A DNA stretch of 64,000 nt from Tyto alba (Eukaryota; Chordata; Aves; Strigiformes; Tytonidae): positions 28,592,464 to 28,656,463 of the forward strand of contig NW_024881327.1 of NCBI RefSeq assembly GCF_018691265.1, given 5' to 3'. The notes beneath the pieces are model-generated. The model saw only the letters and a list, made by a program, of their open reading frames with translations. It did not search any database and was not told where the DNA came from. Each line of letters begins with the position of its first letter. Positions within the stretch are counted from its first letter, which is position 1. This document shows, one piece after another, positions 1 through 15,500 of this stretch. The position numbers and the translations under genes are program-made.

Positions 1-3867
<3,867 letters not shown>

Positions 3868-4020
3868 TAAAAGTCCATCCGCACCCCCCTCACCCCCACC
3901 GCTCCAACCCTTGCTGTCCCAAAGCAACATGTAGCTGGAGAGATAATAGGGGCTGCCTGCTCAACCCCCTCCTTAGGCGCTGTCACCGCTACAGTTCAAA
4001 TTTTCTTTTGTGCGTTGGGG

Positions 4021-4046
4021 GGACGGACGGACGGACGGACGGACGG
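4021..4046 (+). repeat. (GGAC)n tetranucleotide tract
   Basis: Six perfect GGAC units plus a partial unit follow a G4 run, inside the 3' part of the CpG island. In other frames this gives Gly-Arg-Thr-Asp shadow peptides on both strands with no coding support. Confidence 0.9.
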
Positions 4047-4245
4047 GACAGCGCTGCCAAATGCCGCCGGCCGGAGCGCGGCCGGGGAGCAGCTCCCCCC
4101 GCTCCTCGGAGCAGTCGGGGCTGCTCGCACCTTGCGGTGCCGAGCGTGCGGCGGGGAGGACCGGCCCCTCTCCCCCCCCTCCCCGTGGGGTCCGTGTCGG
4201 GGCCTGCCCCGTGTCGGGGTCTCCCAGGGGTGCCGGAGCGGGCGG

Positions 4246-4272
4246 CGGCGGCGGGGGGGTTGGGGGGGGGGG
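4246..4272 (+). repeat. G-homopolymer cluster
   Basis: Runs of G (GGGGGGG, then TT, then a run of about ten or more G) lie in the intronic part of the CpG island. They continue the strand-biased G-richness seen across the promoter. Confidence 0.8.
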
Positions 4273-4499
4273 GTGTCCCAGCCCCGCGGGCCGGGCAGGG
4301 GGGCGGGCGCAGCGCTGGCTCCGCCGCGGAGGGGTGCGGCGCTGCCGGCCAGCGAGGCGGCGCGGAGATGGCAACGGCGGAACCCCGAGCAAGGAAGGGT
4401 TTTCATATTTTATCGCTGCGTTTCCTTCCCGAGCGAGCGCACTGCGCCTGGGCACGGTTTCGGTGAGGGAAGGGGCGGCGAGAGCCCAGCCAACTTCCC

Positions 4500-7400
4500 G
4501 AGGAGCAGGAAAGAGTCTGCTCCAAGGTGGAATAAAACAGTGGAGAAGAGAAAATAAACCACTCCATAGCCAGTGTACGGCTCCTAAGCAACTTCGCTAG
4601 TTGGCTGTGGGTAGACTTAAAGGTTTCAGGTCACTCGCGAATAGGAAAATCGAGTGATGACGAATGAGTTTCAATCTGGCAAAGTGTGTAGTGCTATGCA
4701 GGGCACTGGCTGGGCAGTGGTTTCAGGTAATCAAACCGCAGCTGGATGGAGAACCCCAGCCCTTGGCAGAGATTTGTCTCTGAAAGGCAGAGGCAGCCTT
4801 AAGCTGCACAGATGTGTTTGAGAGTCGAGTAAGCCTGTGGGAGAGAGAGGTGTTCGCCATTCACTTCGTCCTTCCCCTGCCTCTGCGCGGTCCCGCGCTC
4901 CCTGCGCGCAGGAGGGATGCTCTGGCAGAGCATCTGCCTCTGCCTCTGTGGTGGGGTGGGAGAGGCAGCCTCCAACTAACTTCACAGGCAGGGCACCTAA
5001 ACAGAAGCAACCTGTTTCGCGTGCAGAACTGGACCTAGGCATGGTATTTAATAGAGGAGGGAAATGTGAATGGGTTTCTACTTGGAGGACAAATTCATTA
5101 AACAGTTTACATTGCTCTGTATTGTATAGGTGATGACCACCCATGGCTGAGCAGACTTATGCACTTCGGTCTTCAAAACTGTATTAAAACAGTTTTTGAA
5201 GATTCATTGCATAAGTTATCACCAGTCATATTTCATTAGGATATGTGGAAACTGAGCTGTAGGGGAGCTTTACATTCTTCTGGGTGGACTTTTATCAATT
5301 ATTTTACATGATTATTAAATCTCCTTTCTGAGAAAAATGGACATACTGATTTTCCAAATAGCAGAAATTCCTTGTTATTATCAAGACTATGAAATAGTCT
5401 GTTCTGTTTGCTCAGAAATAGATTTGTAGGTGCATAATTATTTGTGTGCATTTGTGATGCTCATAATGTGTTGGGTTTTTTTTTGTGTGTGTGTGTTATG
5501 ATGAGGTTGCTGTATAGAACAGTGTTCTAATTCAGATCAGTGTTCCAAATTAATCCCTGGTGTAATACCTCTGATTTATGTGGAATAATGCCAGGGATGA
5601 ATTGGATATTGTACATCATGGTTTTTGTTTTAGATTTGCAGCCTTCCAGCTTACGATGCTGTGAAAAGTAACACAGTTAATTACTTAAATTGATACAGTT
5701 AACTGAAAATTTATGGTTTTGCTTAAAATTTTCGGGTGTGATTTTCTTTTTTTTTTTTTTTTTTTTTTTTACTTCTGAGTGCAAAAAATGGCTGAGATAA
5801 ATGTAGGCTGAAAAGATGAGGAGCATATTTTAATTTTGGTGGCTTGTTATGAATTTAGCAACCTTTTTGTTTAACAATTTTATACGTTTTTGTATGATTA
5901 GATAGATTTTTTTGAAATGTAGCAACATGGAGACAAAACTTTAAAAATCACCAAAATGGGAAGAGAAGCAAGCAAAACATCATGCCTGAAGTAATGCTTT
6001 AGGTTTTTTTGGGGGTTTTGTTTTATTTTTTTTTTTTAAACTGACTAAATGTCCTATTGGTTGAGACTCGATAAAACAATACTTTATTAAATGCCTTGGG
6101 TGGATTGGGTGCTTGCTGTTGCTTTGCTGGACCGCTGCACAAGAATATATCAAAGAGAGGGCAAACCTTGGAAGCCTTAGTGTTCTGCACTAAGGGTGAG
6201 AAGTGTGGTCAGGGTTACTCTCCCAAGCATTATCCAGGACCACATTCCTCCCTCACTCACTAACAGACCTTAATACACAAACAGAAGAGTGGTCACTTTT
6301 CAATTTATGCCTTGCCACATGTCACCAGCAGCCTCAGAAAGGAGGAAGTGTTGGTTGGGAGGCTGCTGATTTCAAGAGCTCTCATGGAGACTCTTGACTG
6401 TGCCCTACAGACGAAAATATCCAGACAAAAAACTTTGGGGAGCCTATTCCAGTTTTGGCCAGTGCCTGAGACTTACTTTGGTGCTAGTGGAGAAGAAACC
6501 TAGTTTTATGTTCTACTGGAAAAAGCCCTAGCTGCATTTGCATTTGTTACTCACAGCATGAGCATCTGCAACCAGCAACTGTATTAGTTGTTGGTCTGTA
6601 ATTCTGTGGCAGCCACACAAACATCTCTTTCACCATTTCTCCTGAGAACTTGTGGACAACTCTCTTTTCTAGTAATGGTAGATAGGAAAATGATTGGAAA
6701 AATATATGAGGATATATTCATTCTACCCATTTCCTTATGAGTAGCTGAATGAGCCTCTCACGGAGAGCTACTAAGGAATGTTTGGGGCCAAAGGTTTAAT
6801 CTGTGGTTTGTAGAACAGATTTCAGGTCTGTTTGTAGTATCTGTCAAACTTTGGTTGGTATTTTGAGTTGAAATGACCATCTATCACTTTTTTTTTTCTT
6901 TTAAAAAAGGAAATTACTTTATATCCTTAAACATTCTGGCAGATGAAATTCACCTTGGATACTACATATATATATATTTAATTAACTTATGAGTTGCTTA
7001 GTATCTAGGGATGGATTAGTTGTGAACTAATTCTGACTGAAGAACCAGAGGTTGTTTGAAACTGCTTACCAGGAAATAATGCTTCAGCCTTTGGCAACAT
7101 GTCCTGACAACTACAGAGACAGACTTTCCTTCTTAGTATGCATAATTCCTACAAAGAACATCAGGTTCTTTACCCTCAATGGTGTGCAAGCTATCGTGTA
7201 TGCAGTGACAGCTTCATTTGTCTACACAATTACTACATGGCCAGAATTTAACTTGCACCTTGAATTGGTGGCTTTGTTCTGAAAAGTGCTCAGAGGTCTG
7301 TTCCATCTGTCCATTACAAATCCCATCTCTTAATGGTCAATAAAAGGAGTAAATTTTGATGTGGTAGTGAAAAGGCTGTTTTTTCTTTTTTGTTTTGGTT

Positions 7401-10269
7401 CTGCCCCCCCCCCCCCCAAAAATCTTGGCTCCATGCTATTGAAGCTCTCACCTTAGTACACATGAAGATGACTTGGGTCAGTTAACATGATACAAAATGC
7501 ATATGCAGTTTGGGGAAGAGGCTCGAACTCCCTTGCTCCTTAGTTTCAAGCTGCCATAGAGGACCACTGATTAATTACCTGTTGGTGTGCAATAGGTGAT
7601 GATCTTCACGAAAGTTGCTTCTAGCTGGAAATAGGAGACCAGAAGCCAGGAGAGCTTGCTTCACGTGGCAGCAGGCAATCTAACATACCTTCAGTTAGCT
7701 GGTCTCTTTGTGAGGAAAGGGTGTGATTTACATTTTTAAGCTTTTGTCCTTTTTTTTTTTTTTTTTTTTTCCTTGTGTATGGTTCACTGTATCTTTCAGT
7801 ACTGTTGTGTAATGCAGAATTGCTTGTGCATGATATTACTATTTTTTTCTTCTGTAGAATCTAATTGGTCTTAATGGATTTTACATTTAACATCTGCTAC
7901 ACAATCAGACTTACGGGTGTTGAGAGCATTGTGCTCAGCTGGAAGCTTGCTGTGCTGAACTGACATGTTTATCGTAAGAAGAATGCAGTAATATTTCATG
8001 AAGAAACTTTGACATGTATTCTATTTTGACACTCCTGTTTCACGTGTGACAATTTCTGTTTCCTTGTCTCTTGTTTTTGTTTGTAACAGCTGACATTTGC
8101 ATGAATTTATGGTGCTTATTTTCCACTTGAAGTCACAGCACTCTAAGATTGTATTGGTTGCTGTGGATATTGTCATAAACAAGTGATAATAATTTTGTAA
8201 TCAGTGGGGAATAAGCAGTTGGAAGCAATGAACTTTTAGGAAACAATATGGTATTTTGAAAAAACAAAACAAACCCCTGAAACCCACAAAACGCAAACAA
8301 AACCACACCACCAAGCCCGCCCCCCCCAAAACCCCCCACCCATAACAACAATAAAACCCAACCAACATTGTTTGTGTCTTTGCAATAAAAGGGAGAAGAA
8401 AACAGAAGGTGACACTTGAAACATGGGGAACAAACATGTATGTAAAATACTTTGAGGTGTTAGTTGCTCTGTGAATGCCAAATCCAGTTCACCATCCCAC
8501 TGGGACAGCAAGGGGATAGTACGTTGGCATATAACCCTAAAATGCTCTTCTGAGGGCAGAGTTGTATGAAGTCCGTCCTGCAGGCGGTTTCCCTGACCGT
8601 GCCAGGCTGCTCTCCATCCATCTCTGCTTATTTAGTGGTGTTGTTGCTACGTGGAGTGTGTCTGTGCTATTTTTAAATTTTTTTTTTTTTTTTTATATGG
8701 AACAAATATATCTGAAATGTGCTAGGCTCAGGAGAGAAAGGAGACCAAGATAACAGTAAAACAAGGGTATTGCTTCTCTGTGGCACGTTAAGGTAAACTT
8801 GGACAATTTACTTTGAGACTGAACCAAAACCTCAAAGATTAGAGTACAAATTCTTGGTGGTACAGGCAGACATAAAGGATTAAATCAGTATCACAAGCAC
8901 AAGGTAGAAAAGCTTAAGATTTCTGACAGTATCAAGATCTGGCAATGTTGTTTCTGGTAGGACTTTTGAGCAAGGCCCTTTAAAGAGAGATTCTGTAGGC
9001 AGTTCTTTGACTTTGGAAAACTGACATAAAACTTCAGTATATTCTACCTTATGATTCCAGCGCAACTCTAATACAGTTTAAAAATAATAGACTACTCTTT
9101 ATCTTGTCATTCTTCCAAAATATATGTCCCTGAATGTAAAGGGATGAATCAAAGTGTACAGTCATAAATTACTAATATGAGAATATCTTTCTTATACCGC
9201 CACTTGACATAACGTGTGATAATCTAGACTACTGAAACTGGTATGCTGATTTTAGTCATCATTTCAACCAAGGGACTCTATTTGAGAATGATTTTAAAAT
9301 GTGAGATTAAAAAGAAGTTTGAACAAATTCAGCTTTTTAATAATGAAATAAATAATGAAGACAACCTGCGTTCTTCTACAGCTGGTGTAAAGGCACTGCT
9401 GCACTGAAGAGGAACCTTTTGATATTTCTTACACTTCAACAGAAGTATGCAAGATTCAATACAATGATTTGTGATCAGATTTTAATCGTTATATCCAGTT
9501 TCTGGGCGTATTACAATAAAATCATATCTTTAAGTACTGTAGAGCCACTTCAATATTTGGAGCTGAGGATTGGGACTGTTCTGCAGTATTTTAAGAGTAA
9601 AATTAGAGATTAACTGAGAAAATCAACTAACCTGGATATTATATACCAGGATCAAGACTAGATAGGCAATAAGCACCTTGATACAAGCAGCTGTTATTTC
9701 TGATATCGGGAAATACAAACACACTGGTTTTGATATTATCCCAGACTTGTACTTCTTGTGGCTTACTTGGGAACAAAGTGACAGTGTTGGAGAGGCTGAC
9801 TTTGCTGGATCTGTAATATTTTGCAGGAAAACTGCTTCTTGGTGTTATATCACCTCATACATTTTCAAGGATTTATGACAGTAGTTGCAGGGAAATGTTT
9901 ACTTTTCCACAGTAGGATGAGCAAATCGTATTTTACTTTTTCTTTATTGTCAGCATGAACTTCTACTTATCTACTGTTCAAGCACAGAATTTATGTGTAC
10001 AAAAGTTTTCCATGTAATATTGTTCCAGGCAGATGATTTAAAAATAAAACTGAACTGCTAATAAAATATATTTTGCCATATATTCACTTTCACAGTATGA
10101 TATGGCTGGTATTTCACTGTTGGTTTTCTCCTTTGCAGCAAATACCACATTTACTATACTGTGATAAGAATTTGGGTGGTGAACAAAAATTCACTAAGTA
10201 TTGCACCAAAGAGTTCATCAATACTCACATTATCCTTTTTCTGCCACAGTTCTACATTTAAACTTAGGT
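4500..10269. other. Intronic DNA with homopolymer tracts, no gene seen
   Basis: AT-rich intron. Seen here: a poly-T tract at about 5747-5770, a perfect 8-bp inverted repeat at 6175-6195, C14 at 7404-7417, poly-T at about 7751-7770, an A/C-only-like tract at 8258-8365 (listed separately) and poly-T at about 8679-8694. All open frames are under 100 codons and unrecognised. Confidence 0.7.
8258..8365 (-). repeat. Strand-asymmetric A/C-rich tract (G/T-rich on minus strand)
   Basis: About 105 bp are almost free of T and G on the plus strand. The core 8316-8341 holds C runs of 3, 8, 6 and 3. On the minus strand these are G runs with loops of one to four bases, which fits a G-quadruplex pattern. 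The minus-strand frames here (72-91 codons, GGG/WGG-rich) are low-complexity shadows. Confidence 0.8.
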
Positions 10270-10770
10270 CTCCAGAAATTAAAAACTGCCCAGGCAGCTA
10301 TAAAGTCACCTGTCCCTATCCTCCCTTTAATCCCGACCCATAAGGTCTTGGTTGGCTCCTCATCCATCCCCAGGTGGAGCTCCACGCACTCCAGCTGGTC
10401 ATTGACATAGAGGTTGACCCCCTCCCCTCCTTGTCTCCCTTGCCTGTCCTTCCTAAAGAGCCTGTATCCTTCCATTCCAACACTTCAGTCATAGGAGCCA
10501 TCCCACCACACCTCCGTGATGCCAATAAGATCATAGCCCTGCAGGTGTGGGCATGTCTTGAGCTCCTCTTGTTCGTTCCCCATGCTACGTGTGTTTGCAC
10601 AGAGGTATTTAAGATGGGCCCCTGATGAAGCTGACTTACTGGCTGGAATTCCTTTGTGCTGCTCTTCAGGTGCTCCTCTGCTGACCTGTGATCCCTCGCC
10701 AGGCTGTGGTAATCTATTGCTGGCACTGGCATCAAGCTGCTAGGAGCAGGATGGATTGAGGTGCCCGTCC
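10270..10770 (-). mobile_element. CR1 LINE fragment, endonuclease part of ORF2, broken
   Basis: Read on the minus strand, the sequence gives a CR1-type ORF2 N-terminus. A LKYLCANTRSMGNEQEELKT segment leads into YDLIGITEVWWDGSYD and then MEGYRLFRKDRQGRQGGEGV and LYVNDQLECVELHLGMDEEP. These are hallmarks of the AP-endonuclease domain that nicks target DNA in CR1 non-LTR retrotransposons. The frame is interrupted by a TGA at 10487-10485, where CR1 copies usually carry a Trp codon. The reverse transcriptase and the 3' end are missing, since similarity ends near 10270-10285. The fragment is dead and has probably lost its 3' part by deletion. Both boundaries are approximate. Confidence 0.85.
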
Positions 10771-12605
10771 CCCTGCAACTTTGTATGTTAATAATATTCT
10801 ACGGGCATGAGAAGACAAGTGTCAGAAAAAAAGGCCCTCTTCTTGGTTGAGCTGAACATCAGCATGGCCTGAAGAAAGTGACCAGAAGTAATTGGTCATG
10901 TTTTGATGTGTTACCAGTCTAAGGGAAAGATCTGTGGTGAGACGGATTCCTAGATGGCCAAGAAGGGAAGTGTGTAAGGTTGTGTACATTCATCTCACAC
11001 CTCTGGGGTCCTGGGCTGCTCGAGACTGGTGTGGTGCCCGGTGTAGCACCCAGTGTCATTGTCAGAGAGCATTGTCCTACGTAGTCTCAGCAACTAGGCA
11101 GATCTTGGGTGTCACTGCAGAAGTGAATAGCATGGCTATGCTCTGGATTTCCCCTTTGGTTTTCTGTCTCCAGTTTTGGATTACTTTACTGCTAGAGTCA
11201 TGTAAGTAGACTGCTACAGAGTTAAATTGACCAAGGTCATGTCTGCAGGGCTTTTCTACGCCACAGGATGATTATTTGGCTGGTGGTTATTTGTCATGTT
11301 ATAATTGTTGAAAAAAACTGCAGTCACTATACCAGCTAACATCCTAACCTGTCAAGCAGATGTTATTTTTATATCTGTGAATTAGTTTATTTCATTTCAG
11401 CTTACAAGATCTTTATTTCTTAAAGCAGGTGGAGTACTAATGGCACTCAAGTCATGGCTGGTTTATAAACTGAGCTACTGGAAGTCCAGTGGAAAATTCT
11501 TAAAAAAAATTACCAGGCAAATTTCATTTGCTTTAGAAATCAAATGCTTCATGATGGATTTCCTGGGGAGGTTGTTCACTCCAGCTTGATGCTGTTCTTT
11601 TTGTGAAGAGATAATTCATATTCTACTTAAAATTCATATATTGACTAAATGTTAGGAGAAAAAAATGCTATGTCTAAAATGAAATTAACATTCTCAGTAG
11701 AGTTTAAGTACTTTTCTTTAAATATTTTGTGTGATTTTAATTTTTTATTTTTAAACCGGTAATGGCCATTGCACATCTAGCTTTTGCCTCATATAAATTC
11801 AGGATTATTCAGTGAATTTACTTCTTTTCTGTTTTTCTGTGTGATACATGGGATTAATCATATAAATAAGGACTAACAGTGTGTGAAACTCACACTCAAG
11901 TCCTGTTCACAGCTGCAAGATAAACCTTCACTGGGACTGAAGCAGCAAGTAGTCTTAGGCTAGGCTTTCACATAAAAGTGAAATTCGAACTACATGAGTG
12001 ATTATTTGGTTTCATAACTGTTTCTAGTACACATAATCCTGGCAGGAGGTAAGCACTGATGTTTTGTAATTTTCATGGCACTTATAGAAAGTAATGCTGT
12101 TCCATTTTGCTTACATCTTATTAGATGGTGGTAACAAAACTTTTCATGTTTGTTACATTTTGACAGTTTAACTTCAGAAGACATATCATCGCATGTCTAA
12201 ATATTTTCAGGACTTCACCGAACATGTGAAAATCACAGTGGTGGTAATGAGAGTTTCATGTTTCTAGCAACAAGATTAATACAATGCTTTAAAAACACTT
12301 ATGCAAATATTATTTCTTCTTTATGGAATTACTTCTATCTTGATACTGTCTTTCCCAAAGTTGCTCAAAACAGGATTCAAAGGTAGGGAACAGTGTGTTT
12401 ACCCATTTTTTGCCCTATGGGGTCTGCCTGGCCATAAACAGCATCAGGACTACTCTTAGTTACAGCTGGTGCAATGATTCCTTCATCAACATTTTGCAGC
12501 TGAGAGTAGCTAGGTCAAAATTTAGTTGTTCCCTTTCTCATTGCTTCCCCATAAGCCTGAATGCTATGGCAGGGGCCCTGAGCAAAGGAGGTGCAGAGAC
12601 AGGGG

Positions 12606-12662
12606 CTGCTGCCTCTGGGGGACTGCCACTGCCTCAGGGCGGCTGCCACCGCCTCTGGGCTG
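12606..12662 (+). repeat. Imperfect 20-bp minisatellite, about 2.8 copies
   Basis: Units at 12623-12642 (CTGCCACTGCCTCAGGGCGG) and 12643-12662 (CTGCCACCGCCTCTGGGCTG) match at 16 of 20 positions. A more diverged unit precedes them from 12606. The tract is GC-rich inside an AT-rich intron. Confidence 0.7.
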
Positions 12663-15229
12663 TGTGCATGTCAGGTTTGCTTTGTGCAGCTCGAGTCACG
12701 TACCCTGTTTTCTGTTCCGATGACATGTGCTTAGTGAATAAAGAAAAGCAGAGTGGCTTATAGAATAAAAAATAGTAGCACTTCCTTCTGAAGGAAATAC
12801 TACAGCACTGTTTAAGAAAATACTGTGAATAACTCAATCCAGAGGCAGCAACTCAATTACAAGTGCAAACACACACGGCAGCAATAACTAATGCATTGAA
12901 GTAGATACGCTGCACATCTCTTTGGGGGGAGGAGTGGGTTGAGAAACTGAAGAGAGAAATCAACACCATCATTAACTTTTATTAACGAAATTAAATATTT
13001 CAGGTCTTTACTTAGCATGTGTTCAGTTGTATTATAGTTAAAACAAACAGAGATGTTCTCTTTGCATTAGCAGAAAGATTATGATTCAGAAATTAAAATC
13101 AGTCAGTATATTTTATTTTTTATATAAGCAAACAACAATAACCTTCAGATGCATTTTCATCTTTTTTCTCTCATCCTTACTGGGTTCTACCCTTTAGTAG
13201 TATTAACAGATATTCCCAAAGAGAGGCGAGTTGGTGCTCAGGGACTCTTGTCACATTTTGTTGTAAACAGTCTCCTACAACTTAAGTTAATAGTGAAATT
13301 GGTTTATATGTTATTGAACGTAGATGTTTAGAGGTTCTTGGAAGGATTAAAACTATGTCAGTGTATTCCATGGAAGTTACAAAAAGTGTAGTATCATTCA
13401 AAAGGCTTTTTATTAGTGAATATTTTATATATGTCTCAGGTGTCTGTCAAGCTCTTTATATTTGTTTAATAATAGGGGGAAAAAAGGCCCAGATTTGTAT
13501 GTATATATGCGTATATAAATACACTCTGTGCAAAACAGTTACTTTCTTAACCTCTTACTAATAGTTTAATTAAACCAGATTTCTTTTTTTTCTGTCTGTT
13601 ATTCAGATCCCCATTAAAACCACCAAAAACTGTGAGACTAATGACAAATGTCTATTTTGTTTATATAGAAGTATTCTCTAATGCTTCTGGTTCTTGATCC
13701 AGGGTTCTTTCACTCTTATTGGAACTCATGAATCCAAAATAATATGACAATCAACTACAAGAGGGTTAGAAGACAGATAAAATAAGTCATTAAAATAGAG
13801 TGCCAACAATTTAATCAGTGTAATGTGTAGATAATAGAGTGGAAGAAGACTAAAACTAAACATCGCTTTCTGCTAGTTTTTCTTAATAAACATATTTTCT
13901 TTCCCTTTCTTTTCACATTCACCCATTTATAGCCAGTCACTTCTCAGTATTGTTCTCTTCAGACAGCTGTTACTATTTCTGTTGTTAATGCCTACTCTGG
14001 CTTTTGAGCTGATCTGAAACAAAGCTGCGGCATGGCTACTCTTGCCTTTCCACCTATTTTTGTCTCTTTACAGTGTTTGGGTATATAAATATCACTCATT
14101 CTGTTCTAAAAATACCAGTATACAGCCTTATAAAAGAGTGATCAATATTGCTGAAGCTACATGGACTTCAGGGTAAAAAAAAATAAAGTACAAAATAATT
14201 TGGTTATTTATGATACAAGATATAACGGGACCGTTGTTCAAGTAAGGTTGTGTCTGTCCTCCCTTACCTCCAATATTTTGGCATCAAATCTCACTCCGAG
14301 TGAGTTACCCATTTGAAGTACCCCTTCTTCGGAGCAGAAACTGTCAACATCTGTATGTGTAGATAAGCCTTATCATATTAAAAAGAGTAAACCTAAATTA
14401 CATAAGGAGTATAACTAAGACCACTGTAATTCGCAATCCTGCTTGAAATTTTGCTTTCCCAGTACTTGTAGACTTTAATTTTCTCAGTTAGCAATCCCTC
14501 AGAAAGCTATGCATATTTATCTCTCTTAGTGTCACAGCTCACAAACATAAATTTACGATCATTTTCTTTCCCTATGAAATTTCTTCATGCTGTCGGTTTG
14601 TCTCGGGGGATGTAATAAATGAATATAACATTTCTAAATGTTAGAGATAGACAAAGTCTATGTGTTTTTGCTCTCCAAAAAGTATCTGGAGTAATAGCGA
14701 TATCCTTTGGCTCCAAAATAATCCTGTAATTCTTTAGGATAGAAGGGACAAACTTTTCAGAAGTATTTGTTTTTCCGTATGTGGTATTTTGAGAACTACT
14801 GAAATTTTTGAAGTTTTACCTCATAACCTGCTAAATTGATATCTTCCCATGACTTTTAGCTACCCAGTAGTCCAGCCTCCAGTCATAACAGCGCTCACAT
14901 TTTCATTCCCGTCTTTTCACTCTTTACCTTTTCCACCTGCAGCTGGAGTAGTTTGGTGTCTAAATTGGTGGAATTATGCCCCTAAATAATTGCATCTGTG
15001 ATCACATTTAATTGCAGGAAGAAGAATGCTCTTGCAGTAGAGGAGATTAGGTTAAATGCTGTCTGTCTAATCAGGTCCCTGGTGACTGACTTCTGGCAGT
15101 GCTTTCTTCCTAAATCCCGTTGCTGTGGATGTGATGAATAAAAGCTGCATGGCCTGTGCGAGTCCATGTCTTCAGAAGGCGGTTTTGCTTTGCTGATTTG
15201 GGGGAGTACGACACGGATTTAGGAGCAAG

Positions 15230-15500
15230 CCTGAACGTCCTTCCCCCCTGCTAAAAACACACGTGGGTCTCATGGCGTTTTTAGGTGGGCCCGGCTTGGC
15301 GGGGCCTGTGGCAGAGCAGGGCAAGGCTGCGGGGAGCTGGAGCCTGGCCCTGCTGCGGCCTTGGGGACTGGCAGCCCTGGTGGGATGGAGGGAGGCTAAA
15401 ATGGGATGCTGGGCAGGGTTGGGGGAGCCCCAGGGTCTGTCAGGGCCAGTACAGCCTGGTGGTGTCCCCGTGGGGCCTGGCACTGTGATGGCCATGTCTG
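15230..15500. other. Isolated GC-rich segment in intron 1
   Basis: About 270 bp of clearly GC-rich sequence, with several CpGs and many GGGCC/CTGG words, stand out from AT-rich flanks. Frames of 65-107 codons are open on both strands, as expected for GC-rich DNA, with no recognisable domain. It may be an old GC-rich repeat, an LTR remnant or a local regulatory island. I cannot assign it. Confidence 0.5.
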
